Shown: positions 10,669 through 18,860 of the stretch, in pieces
How the letters are laid out: every line of letters begins with the position of its first letter
How positions within the stretch are numbered: position 1 is the first letter of the stretch
Source: Amanita rubescens
Taxonomy: Eukaryota > Basidiomycota > Agaricomycetes > Agaricales > Amanitaceae
DNA length: 37,180 nucleotides
NCBI GenBank assembly: GCA_015039365.1
Contig: WION01000521.1
Coordinates: 1 to 37,180 of the forward strand
Reading direction: 5' to 3'
The notes under the pieces: generated by a model
What the model saw: only the letters and a program-made list of their open reading frames with translations
Database searches by the model: none
What the model was told of the DNA's origin: nothing
Program-made: the position numbers and the translations under genes

Positions 10669-10822
10669 CGAGTGTGGATGTATTAAATGAGTGTGAGGGG
10701 TTTTTTGACGAGTGTGGCCAACACTTTGGTGAATGTGAGGGGCATTTGAGCGAGTGTGGTGGCCGTTTGGCGAGTGTGTAGGATGACCGTGAGTGTGACA
10801 GTGTCGCATTTGGGGAATCCTC
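10669..10822 (-). repeat. Right terminal inverted repeat of the transposon
   Basis: Read on the minus strand from 10822 it starts GAGGATTCCCCAAATGCGACAC and continues TGTCACACTC, matching the left end. It then runs through seven regularly spaced CACACTC-like units. Overall identity with the left end outside the units is modest. Confidence 0.88.
10670..10797 (-). promoter_or_regulatory. Right array of seven iterons (GAGTGTG), about 21-bp period
   Basis: GAGTGTG (GAATGTG once) starts at 10670, 10689, 10710, 10731, 10752, 10772 and 10791. From the terminus inward the spacings are 19, 20, 21, 21, 21 and 19 bp. This nearly mirrors the left array (19, 20, 21, 21, 21, 21). The same number of units and the same initial spacing at both ends argue for a functional binding array and against chance repetition. 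Confidence 0.75.
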
Positions 10823-10831
10823 CAGGAACTC
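10823..10831 (+). repeat. Target-site duplication, right (9 bp)
   Basis: CAGGAACTC is identical to 5647-5655 and directly follows the right terminus ...AATCCTC. It fixes the right edge of the element. Confidence 0.9.
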
Positions 10832-11125
10832 CCCATTCGTGGAACGTCATGATATTAACACGATGACTCCCAGTTCCATTTATGCATAATAGGATGGTAT
10901 TCAGTTGCTCATCGTCCGGCCTTGAAAGAAGGGTTAAACGAGCCTCTGCTTCGCGAACACGCCCAATGCTCGAACTTCCCAAGCAAGTCCCACACGTCAA
11001 TCTTGAATACATCAGAGAAGATTCTGTTCCAGCCGGGAATACCCATGATGTCGTGGACGCGTCCTGTGGTTATGAACAAGAATGTAGGGCACAGGTGCGC
11101 GATGTCAGATTATCGGCTTTGAATT
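10832..11125 (-). pseudogene. Decayed coding fragment beside the transposon insertion
   Basis: On the minus strand a protein-like reading begins near 11120 (IAHLCPTFLFITTGR ... IPGWNRIFSDVF ... DLLGKFEHWA). It must change frame near 10955 to continue as REAEARLTLLSRPDDEQLN ... SHRVNIMTFHEWGVP. That last codon run reaches the transposon target site. Joining the two flanks across the transposon gives a stop after a few codons, so the fragment was probably broken already or ended there. I do not recognise the family. The hydrophobic/charged pattern looks like real protein, but the frame change means it is not an intact gene as read. Confidence 0.4.
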
Positions 11126-12197
11126 TTGAATTAGATGAATGAACGAATGAATACCTCCCACGCTAGGGTTTACATCGTGAAGCGCATGTCTTGCGCGGCA
11201 GAAATACTTGACACCCTAGCTCCACTCTGCTTCACCTCCCGATGGTCTTCCAGCTCCTGTAGCAGTTCCTTCTTCTCCGATGATATCACGGCAGAGTTCT
11301 TTTGAAGCGACATTGACATATTGACGGAACCGCGGGCTGGGAACGTGATGCCACTGTGGGAAGTAAATAGCTTGAAAATCAGTAAGAGATGACGCCAGCG
11401 ATCAGAGTGGGGAAAGGGTCGCGAGACGAGAGAGAGAACCTACGTAATGAATAAAAGCGATTGGGTGAGCAAAGGCTGAAATAGGGCCGTTTCGTTCAGC
11501 GTCGTTAAGATTCACATCTTATCCTCTGAGAAGGTGAAGCTTGTGCTTGATCCGTGTTTGATCTAGGACGAGCGGACGAGTAGCCCAAAAGATGAGAAAA
11601 GGGAGCGAAAAGCAAGAAAGAAAGATAGAGTGGAGGAGTGAACTTGGGTTGCTCGTCTTTTAACGTAAAGTGCCACGGCAGTGTCTGCGGCTCTACTCGT
11701 CATCATGAAATGCGGATTTGGACTCAACTGTGACTGGTCGGTGCAGCTGATGGTTCAATGTCTATTCATGAATCCATTCGTATCGTGACTGCGCCCCACG
11801 TGAACCTTCCCCCGTGGTTGTTGTTCGTACCACTGGCTAAGTAAGTTGCGCTAAACCTTTGTTTACGGAATTTCAGTTAATGGATGTAAGGTTACAGAGG
11901 ATACGTGCCGCAAAGAATTAGGAGAGGCTGATGTCGTTTTTCCTCGATCAAATGGCGCAACATAAAGAAGAGATACGTGGACACGTTGAAAGCACGCGTG
12001 GCCTGTTTTTGGTCATGAGCAGACATTTCAGTCTTCCACAGTACAAAAGCAGGGGCGAGAGACTAGACGAATTGGGCTAGGTGGATACGGTGGGGCCAAA
12101 TGGAATAAGGATGATAGCGGGGTGGACTTGGGAAAGAGCGAGGAGGTAGGTTTGCTGACACCATTGAAAGAGAACCACAATTCCAAACTCCTTGATC
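11126..12197. other. Gap of 1.1 kb with one possible small minus-strand spliced gene
   Basis: Nearly all of this interval lacks coding signal. On the minus strand, an intron with donor GTAGGT near 11450 and acceptor CCCACAG near 11352 would join two short exons. The joined frame ends at TAG 11217-11219 and encodes about 60-70 residues (FAHPIAFIHY + WHHVPSPRFRQY...). A different phase over the same exon stays open to TAA 11170-11172. I cannot tell which, if either, is translated. Confidence 0.3.
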
Positions 12198-13354
12198 TCA
12201 TTCGTATCTCTCCCAAACATCTGGACCTGCCAACGCAACTCTCGCCGCTTCTATACTGGAATCTAGCTCCCCCAACTTCTTCTGCCTCAATTCCTCTGCC
12301 TCATCCCCAGTGTCTAATACAACCACCAAAGCGAGTCGACCATCCGGCGCATCCCTGGGAACATCATGCTCCCAAACCAGAGTGATGTACTTGTATCCAT
12401 GAGGATTCAGCGTATCCTTTATGATGGGGATATATGCGTCAACCTCGAGGTCGTGGCTGGATTGCACATCGGCAACACGAGCAATTTTTGCACGATCAAA
12501 TTTGAAGCCCTTGACATACATCTGTAAGCGACGATAACCAAAAGATGGTTACCTTGTAGCCGATTTATACACCTGCGAGTGATCTCAAATATAACGAGAA
12601 CGTTATTACCGTCCACTGTCCAGTGCTGGGTTGTTGAACGTTGAACAGGAGGTGCCGTGGGAAAAAGTTCTTGTTGATAGTTATTTGGCCTACAGTCAAT
12701 TTTCATAGTCCGAGTCTCTCCAATCTCGTAGTGAATTATGTGGTCCTTGATCGCAGCTGATATTTGAATTTCCTTCAGGCCGCAACCGAAAACCATGTTG
12801 GAATTTCGCGTTTGTTCATACCACGTGATTAACTGGTAAAAACGGCGAGGCTAACAGTAGTTTACACTTGGATTTCGAGGTAACCAAGCTCTGGACGTCG
12901 TTTGTAGTCCTCGGGTGAGCTGCTTTTGGGATAGATCCAACAGTATGCTCAATCCTACTAGATGACGCTTTTTTCTCAGTGCAGGTATGCTTCCCTTAGT
13001 TTCTACAGCTCGTTTGAGCCGTACTGACTCTCTCGCGGATGGTGCCTTACCAGACCGCGAGTTTCTGGTTTGCGCCGACGCTCTTGGATGAGATTCAACC
13101 TTATGGTGAGTGGTTCTACTCACTGTTGGTTTCAAATTAACAATATGAGGTTCGCGTTGTCCAGAAATCCATGAAGGTGCGAGTATCAGCTCATTTTTGG
13201 GCCGAGCGGAGACTTTGCACCCTCTATTCGTACTCGTAAACCCTTCTTGACCTTTCTTCTCCTCATTGTCCTCACGCATCCAGTCTCGCGTCGCAACGCG
13301 CCACTTCACTGTCGCCCTCCCCGTTCCCCAAGTCCCCATCATCAACATCGACAC
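12198..13354 (-). CDS. Multi-exon hypothetical protein, no recognised domain
   Basis: A model on the minus strand: exon 1 from ATG 13354 to 13051 (donor GTAAGG, basic and Ser-rich); a short exon ending at 12868 that encodes PELGYLEIQ; a 35-nt intron with a strong TTTTTACCAG acceptor; exon 12832-12573 encoding LITWYEQTRNSNMVFG...; and a last exon 12521-12198 beginning MYVKGFKFDRAK and ending DVWERYE. The second exon's 5' edge is unclear. The final GT-AG junction (donor 12572, acceptor next to 12521) leaves the last exon one base out of frame, so one base may be missing or the splice differs. Both long exons have convincing protein-like composition. Function is unknown; the C-terminal half looks like a compact alpha/beta fold. 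Confidence 0.5.
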
Positions 13355-13624
13355 ATCGCTCTCAGATCTGATCTAACCTCAAATAATCGGTGGCACTGCG
13401 CTGGCTGCGTTGAGAAGATGGGATGAGGCAGAAGACTTTGTATTGGAAGCCCGGCGGTGGCGCCATCAGCTGTACTGCTGGAGGTGTGGAAAGGTGCGTT
13501 TTGCGTCGTTTATAGGGCAGTTTGGGCTTATCAAAGGTTCTGGATGGACTTTGGGGTTGCCGCGGTACACTCATCAAGCGTTACCCTGCGCATTGAAGAA
13601 TACGCCCCATCAGACGTTAAGTTA

Positions 13625-14124
13625 TCAATGCCTACCTGTCAAGTTATCGTTATCAATACATCTGTACGTGGCTCCTAGATGGTACACTTCCACTGGAATG
13701 GCCTCTCGTTTTTCCTGTTCTGGGCCGGGAAATACTGCAACCTCTCCCTTTCTCCAATAATTCAGACGCGCTCTTAACACTTCATAGACCATGCTATCAA
13801 AGGAAGAGCGCATCCGCAGCGGCGCTACCCTTGGAAGCCACAACCAGAATCGAAGGAGTTGGGGCCTTGTACGACGCGCCGAGCAAAACCGATAAGGAGG
13901 ATGAACCTCTCCTTCGTGTTGATCATCAAAGGAAATGCCGTCATTCTCCATACCACGTTTCCTTGCGCAAACTTAGAAAATTGCTGCTCGCACCGGAAGC
14001 ATGATATATTCTGGGCGTCGATTTTCCTTTCGACCTCTAGCATGCATTCGCATGGATCATTCTGTATATTATCATTATCCATGTTTGCTACTTGCTTCTG
14101 TGCTGTGCGAAGTACGTGACTCAT
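13625..14124 (-). CDS. Uncertain hypothetical protein, two overlapping frames
   Basis: A frame from ATG 14124 (MSHVLRTAQKQVANMDNDN...) and a second frame that is open to 13625 (MENDGISFDDQHEGEVHPPYRF...) can be joined by a GTGCGA...GCGCAAG intron of only 32 nt at about 13960-13992. This is shorter than is usual in fungi. The joined product would be about 150 residues, with a basic, aromatic-rich centre. I see no known motif. It may be a decayed gene or a small orphan; the plus-strand frames over the same DNA look less protein-like. Confidence 0.3.
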
Positions 14125-14420
14125 TTATCATATGACACGTAGCTATACCTTCAATTATACCCTCAAGTTCACTATCCTGTCCATATCCAAAGCTAAAAAA
14201 ATTACCAATGGCCAACCGAAATTGCTTACTTGGGTCATTCCATTGGTTGATATTGAGAGTTTGTGCTCGAATGTCGGCGTTCAGGTGACGTTATCCTGGA
14301 TCCAAGTCTTCTGCTACCAGCGACAGCCCGAAATCGGTGTCTTCAGCAGACGCTCTGAGCTTTGCAAAATAAGAAATGACCTTAGCCTAAACTTGATACT
14401 GTACAAGCGTGCTGATGTTG

Positions 14421-15706
14421 TAGATTAATCTTTTGTAGAATCAAGTTATGTTCGGACTTTCTCCCGGGTTTTTTCTGCCTTCATTGTACGTGCTTGACGC
14501 TGACCCTTCCTCGCATTGTACTTCCATAACCCCAAGATAATGTCAGCAATGTCAGGGGTCTGAGAGTCCGCAGCCTGCGCTTCCTGCTTTTCCCTCTCTC
14601 GCCTGGCAGCCCGCGCACGACGATCAAGCTGCTGCTGGCGACGTTCCTGATCAATACCCAATACATCATCATAGTAAATATGCCTGGTGCGTTGTCGGGC
14701 CAAGTTCACAAATTGAGGCACCCCCCAGGTGTTGAGGGCAGCACAACCATAGGCGACGTCGAAGAGAAGAGGTGGTGGCCAGTCATCATGGTCCACATGT
14801 TGCCTCGCATCCGAGTTGTGAGGTGCCAGAATCCTGGTGCCAATATCAGGGGCATTGAAATGCTGAATCGTGAGGCGACGGTCTGCTAACGATGGATCGA
14901 AGCCCAGATGCCCGGCACTGGGTTGCATGACGACGGCCACGTCGTTGACAGACATCGCGAAATTGGGGGTCTACGAATTAGTTCAACCGCATGGAAGACA
15001 ATTGGGCAAATTAACTAACTTGCAAAAAAGCGACCATAGAGGCCCCAAATGGCCTGTGTAGCTGTACAACAAGCAGGATTCCGTTACGTGGATCGTCGAT
15101 GTCATCCAAGGGTGGATCCAAAACTTCATTCCTATGATCGGCGAGACCACTCACGTACTGGGCCTGGAATGAGAACTGGGAGTGATTCAAATATTCAGAA
15201 CACACCTGGCTTCCCTTTGCGTGAGGAATGATATGACACGCCTGAAAGTTTGATATCGCACCAGTCATCAGACAGGTTCCGTCGCGATCAGTCACCCCCT
15301 GTGTGAAATCGGCCCGGCGAACGGAGATACTTGATGAATCTGAAGTCCTGTCGTCCATCAAATTAGGGTCAAGCAGAAACGGACCTGACATTGAATGAGC
15401 AGTGAGTCCTTGGACGCCGAATTATGGGTATATAGTAATAAACACCAGGCTGTATATCAACCTCAGAATACCGGACCACTCGGCCAGCGGGGGACAGGCA
15501 GATGTGGCCTTCGGTGCCATAGATCGTAAGCCCGACATACCGCAACCAGCTAAGAGGGTGCAATGAGAAGCGCTGACACGTCTCAACAGGAATGAATAGC
15601 GCATGCTGGTATTCATCATCGATTGGCATCTGGAGCTCAACCATGGCGGCCATGTTGTGTTGCGGGTCTGCGTCCGTGCGCCATCCATAGGCTCACGTGC
15701 TTCTCC
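14421..15706 (+). repeat. Segmental duplication unit A (about 1.3 kb)
   Basis: Unit A matches unit B at 18861-20249 in the same orientation, with high identity by eye and a few indels. The left edge of similarity is TAGATTAATCTTTTG and the right edge is CCATAGGCTCACGTGC. The unit covers the whole HNH gene and little else. No target duplication or terminal repeat is evident at its edges, so transposition by a known mechanism is not supported. Confidence 0.85.
14425..15653 (-). pseudogene. HNH-nuclease domain protein, degenerate copy A
   Basis: It reads like copy B (18866-20187) in three blocks: MAAMVELQMP... from 15653, the HNH block with RDGTCLMTG and ACHIIPHAKG, and MSVNDVA...QPSAGHLGF. Differences point to decay. 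About 18 bp spanning the end of exon 1 and the splice donor of intron 1 are deleted, so the first exon reads through to a stop. An in-frame deletion removes most of the acidic Asp/Asn/Gly linker present in B. A TAA replaces the TGG codon ten codons before B's stop (frame now ends at 14446). The HNH residues themselves remain. If another donor is used a protein might still be made, but the simplest reading is a pseudogene. Confidence 0.7.
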
Positions 15707-15885
15707 ACCGTTCCTTCATCAATGCTAACGACCTTACATTTAGCTTGTGCATCCGTTTTCAATGAGTTTCCCTGCCCGGAACGACTGGGACGGGATGTGA
15801 TATCGACACCCCGACATTTTGACGACTTATCAACTTGTGAACCCCTGTCCAGAAGCTTCTAGTAGGATCCATCAGACCTGAGGCG

Positions 15886-17015
15886 ATGGCCAATCAACTT
15901 TTTCTACGCAGCCCTAGCCTTGACCGTGCTACTGCGACGCCTATGGACGCTATTCCCAATTCTGAATGCTTCTTGGAGAGTTCTATTATATCAGTTATTG
16001 TACGTTTACACCTGCAAAACATATTTCAAGGGCGCACATCTTTTCGTCTGGCAGGTCGAGGACACAAAGTTCCGCCTGGACTCCTACTTCCTTCAAAGAG
16101 AGTCGGAAACATTGAAAGGTATTATCGCTGCTTCCAAGGCTGACTCGATCCGCCTCGAGGGTGCCACTGTCGCCGAGTTCAGGGCTCTATGGAGATACTT
16201 TTACGAAGGGTGAGCCTTACTGATCCTTAGCATCACCCACTCGCGCTCAAACATCAGCCTCCAGGATGTACGATGACTACAAGCCCTCGACCACCGAATG
16301 GATGGACCTCCTCGCCATCGCCAACACCTATGGCTTCACCAAAGTCTACCGCCGCGCTATCTACGAGATCGACGACCTTGACGGCGCCATCGACCCCATC
16401 GAGCAAATCCTCCTCGCCAAGTGCCTCAAGGTCAAGCGATGGCTCGCCCCCGCCTATGCCGCCCTCTGCTCACGCACGGACCCCATCACTGCTTCCGAAG
16501 CCGAGAAGCTTGGCATTTACACCTTCGTCGCGCTCGTCGCCGCCCGCGAGAGCTTTTACCGAGATAACTCTCCTCTCAACACCTCCACAGTGAATCCAGT
16601 GTCCTTAGTGACACCCAACCTCAGCTGCTGTGGCTACACCCCAGCCCAGCTCACTGTGAGTTCCACTGGAGGTCGGAACTGCCCCAGTTGCGGCCAAGAG
16701 GTCATCCGCGCACCCACCTCCAAAGTAATGACGATCAATGGCAACAGGCAGTGCTGCGGTTACGAGCCACACCAGTGGCAGAACCAGCCGGACGGCAGTT
16801 GGCGCTGCCCAAACTGCAAAGGCATCGTCGTGCCTGCGCCGATCACAATCAAGTCTCCTCAAGAAAGAGCTCTTCCCATCGTGAATCGGGTCTTCGGTCT
16901 AGAGGACAACGTGGGCGAGGCGGTAGAAACTTCCCTTGACGATAAGGATGAACCCCCGAAAGAGGACGCTAAGGCAGGTGGTGCTAAGAAGAAGAAAGGC
17001 AAGAACTTGAAGTAG
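15886..17015 (+). CDS. BTB/POZ-domain protein with two C-terminal zinc-ribbon-like repeats, 339 aa
   Basis: Exons 15886-15999, 16055-16209 and 16265-17015 join in phase with GTACGT and GTGAGC donors; ATG 15943 is an alternative start. The first 170 residues have the Agaricomycete BTB pattern: VEDTKFRLDSYFL, then LEGATVAEFRALWRYFY, WMDLLAIANTYGF, and DPIEQILLAKCLKVKRWL with a following helical region. After it come two similar modules, CCGYTPAQ...CPSC (about 211-232) and CCGYEPHQW...CPNC (about 253-274). Each has paired cysteines that could bind one zinc. The tail is Lys-rich. BTB domains dimerise and often recruit cullin-3 or act in transcription complexes. The zinc modules suggest nucleic-acid or protein binding, but this is inference. 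It lies between the two HNH copies and transcribes away from copy A. Confidence 0.85.
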
Positions 17016-18375
17016 TAGTATGTATGGTTCTCGCATGATGCTAGTATATCCAGTGTATTGTATCTGAAATTCATGTTGCATGTAGGGTCCCATTCTTGTA
17101 ACATTCGTTCGGACGTGTTTGACGCACCCGGGCCGCGAGTCTTTTTCATATCTAAACTTCATCTCACACCACCCTTCATCGACGCGCGCCGTGTGGCAAT
17201 GAAGAACTGGAGATTTCCGAGTAATAACTTTGTGTGGACGAGCAGTCCGATAACGAAGCTTCGAGGTTCGAGTCCGGGACTCCAAACTAAGGGCATCCAT
17301 CAGCACCCGTGCCTGCATCCACTCAAGGAGTCAAACTCGAGCTCAGACAATGCTTTAGAGGTCCGTCCGTGGCCATGCACTATAGCTTATGAGTCAACGA
17401 GTTTAAGAGTCACTAAGATGTCCATCCGAAGCTCGAGCTCAGATTGGAGGGGCAACCGGACCGCGCCTAGGTGCCACTCAGACCCGAGTTCGAGTTCAGT
17501 AATGAGGCCGCCAGTGACGGACGATGCAGTATGGTCTTAACGTTGATAAATTCAAACCAGTACGTGGATTTATCTTTCTATGTAATTTCTGCGGTTCCTT
17601 ATGTGGCAGTGTGTGCCACGTACGCTCCAACGGCAAAACTTCTGGTTCGGAAATGGAAAGGTCCGTCCGCCTTTCATAGTCTCTCAGTCTCGATTCTTAC
17701 CCTGCGCAGTTGCTTTCGATCATTCTCGTCGGATTCAAGCGCGACCCACACGCTATTGAGCGGAATAGCTCGAAATTAGGAACGGTATATACCTCCCGCG
17801 GCCAAAGTTATGTTTAGACTTTTTTGAAACACGTACATTCTTAAACGAATTCAGTTTCCTCCGGCATGAAGAGGGTTCAATGAGCCACCAGAACCAGACA
17901 AGAATGAGCTGGTCGAACACGTAAATCGAGAAAATGTCGTCCGACGATGAGTGACCGTTAGCTTGCGGGTGGCTGCTAATCTGCACCGGTCCCTCACTCG
18001 CAAGTGACTCCACCATAATAGATACATTGACATCGACTATGCGGACAGGCTGGACCGTTTTATAGCGCATACGGGCTTGTATCATGTCTCGTGAATTGCC
18101 GCACTCTGACGGTCTGACCAGTCCTTTTCAGGCCTCGGAAAAAGAGGTAATGGCTGTTCATCTCTCGTTAACTTGTCAATTATGTATTTAATAGATTGCG
18201 TTAATGTTAATGTAATCAGTTGTGATGTATATATATTACATGCTATTACACGTAATTTCAGAGTTTGGATTTTACCCCAGTGTCATCAGGAACACTACCC
18301 ACAGCATCGACCCTGGAATCATCAAGACAAGTACTAGTACAGGTACCCTTCCCCGGTGCTTCTAGGGCTTCCCGG
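17016..18375. other. Gap of 1.4 kb without a supported gene
   Basis: Overlapping open frames on both strands (16899-17318 minus, 17058-17540 plus, 17471-17779 plus, 17753-18085 minus) have no recognisable motif and compete with one another. Short Ser/Arg-like motifs based on CTCGAGCTCAGA and GAGTTCGAGTTCAG recur near 17336-17500. The 3' end of the BTB transcript and the 3' end of the broken kinase gene must lie here. Confidence 0.4.
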
Positions 18376-18860
18376 TCAAGGATGTCCCACTTTGTGGAAT
18401 ACCTGGACGTCATATGGGAGTGCTCCGGCGAGTTGATTAATTAGGATTTTAAAATGAAACATCTCCTGTGCCCCCTTTTCAACGACATCATGAGCATTGT
18501 CGAGGTCTGGCCAATACACCTCGAAACCTTTATCCACAAACGGGAGTGCGTGAGAACCACCAAAGTCCCAGTCGAGGATCGCAAATATACGGCGGGGAGA
18601 AGAATGACTAAATGTTGACTTATATGGTGGGATCAACTTTAAAGAGAAAGCGGAACATACCTCACTATGACGTTCCGCCCATGCAGATCGCCGTGCCGCA
18701 ACACGAACGGGTACTCGCAGTTGTATGGATGAGCTATGAAATCGTCGCTCTTGCTCTTTACACGCTCGAATGCATCCTCGGGCGTCAAGTTGGAAAGCTG
18801 ATCACTCATCTCCGCTCTGAATTTTGTTTCATGAGCCGAGAGCGTGTCCTTGTGCAGCAT
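18376..18860 (-). pseudogene. APH-fold kinase fragment, 5' half missing
   Basis: Two exons on the minus strand join in phase: one ending in HGDLHGRNVIV, a 60-70-nt intron with donor GTATGT and acceptor CATTTAG, then SHSSPRRIFAILDWDFGG... to a stop at 18376. HGDxxxxN and the following DWD are the catalytic and metal-binding motifs of the aminoglycoside phosphotransferase family. The frame opens with a Met near 18860, but the N-lobe (Gly-rich loop, lysine, hinge) is absent. The truncation point coincides with the edge of HNH segment B at 18861. I searched the far side of segment B by eye and did not find the missing N-lobe. Confidence 0.7.

Larger units (their letters stand above)
5656..10822 (+). 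mobile_element. Complete MULE-like DNA transposon, 5167 bp
   Basis: Seen directly: a perfect 9-bp direct repeat flanks the element; both ends begin GAGGAT and, read inward, share AAATGCGACACTGTCACACTC (20 of these bases are contiguous after the first A); the inverted similarity runs about 155 bp; and a single transposase gene with an unbroken spliced frame fills the interior. Known: long terminal inverted repeats, 9-bp target duplications and a D-D-E transposase with a zinc finger are hallmarks of the Mutator superfamily. Inferred: the element is autonomous and young, because the target duplication is perfect and the 3.4-kb coding sequence shows no frameshift or nonsense codon. The two termini are less alike than in many young elements, apart from the outer block and the iterons. 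Confidence 0.9.

Noticed and set aside
10683..11012. 109-codon minus-strand open frame
   Set aside because: It also crosses the transposon edge (10822). Only the part right of 10831 looks protein-like, and that is listed as a fragment.
13410..13760. 116-codon plus-strand frame (MRRWDEAEDFVLEARRW...)
   Set aside because: The first 30 residues look plausible, but the rest does not and no splice sites extend it.
17200..17290. Possible tRNA, because of a GGTTCGAGTCC stretch at about 17264-17275
   Set aside because: The stem around the loop does not pair (two mismatches of five), and I could not fold an acceptor stem, D arm and anticodon arm around it.
16899..17540. Overlapping 139- and 160-codon frames on opposite strands after the BTB gene
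   Set aside because: No motifs, composition unlike the neighbouring real exons, and one overlaps the BTB 3' coding end on the other strand.
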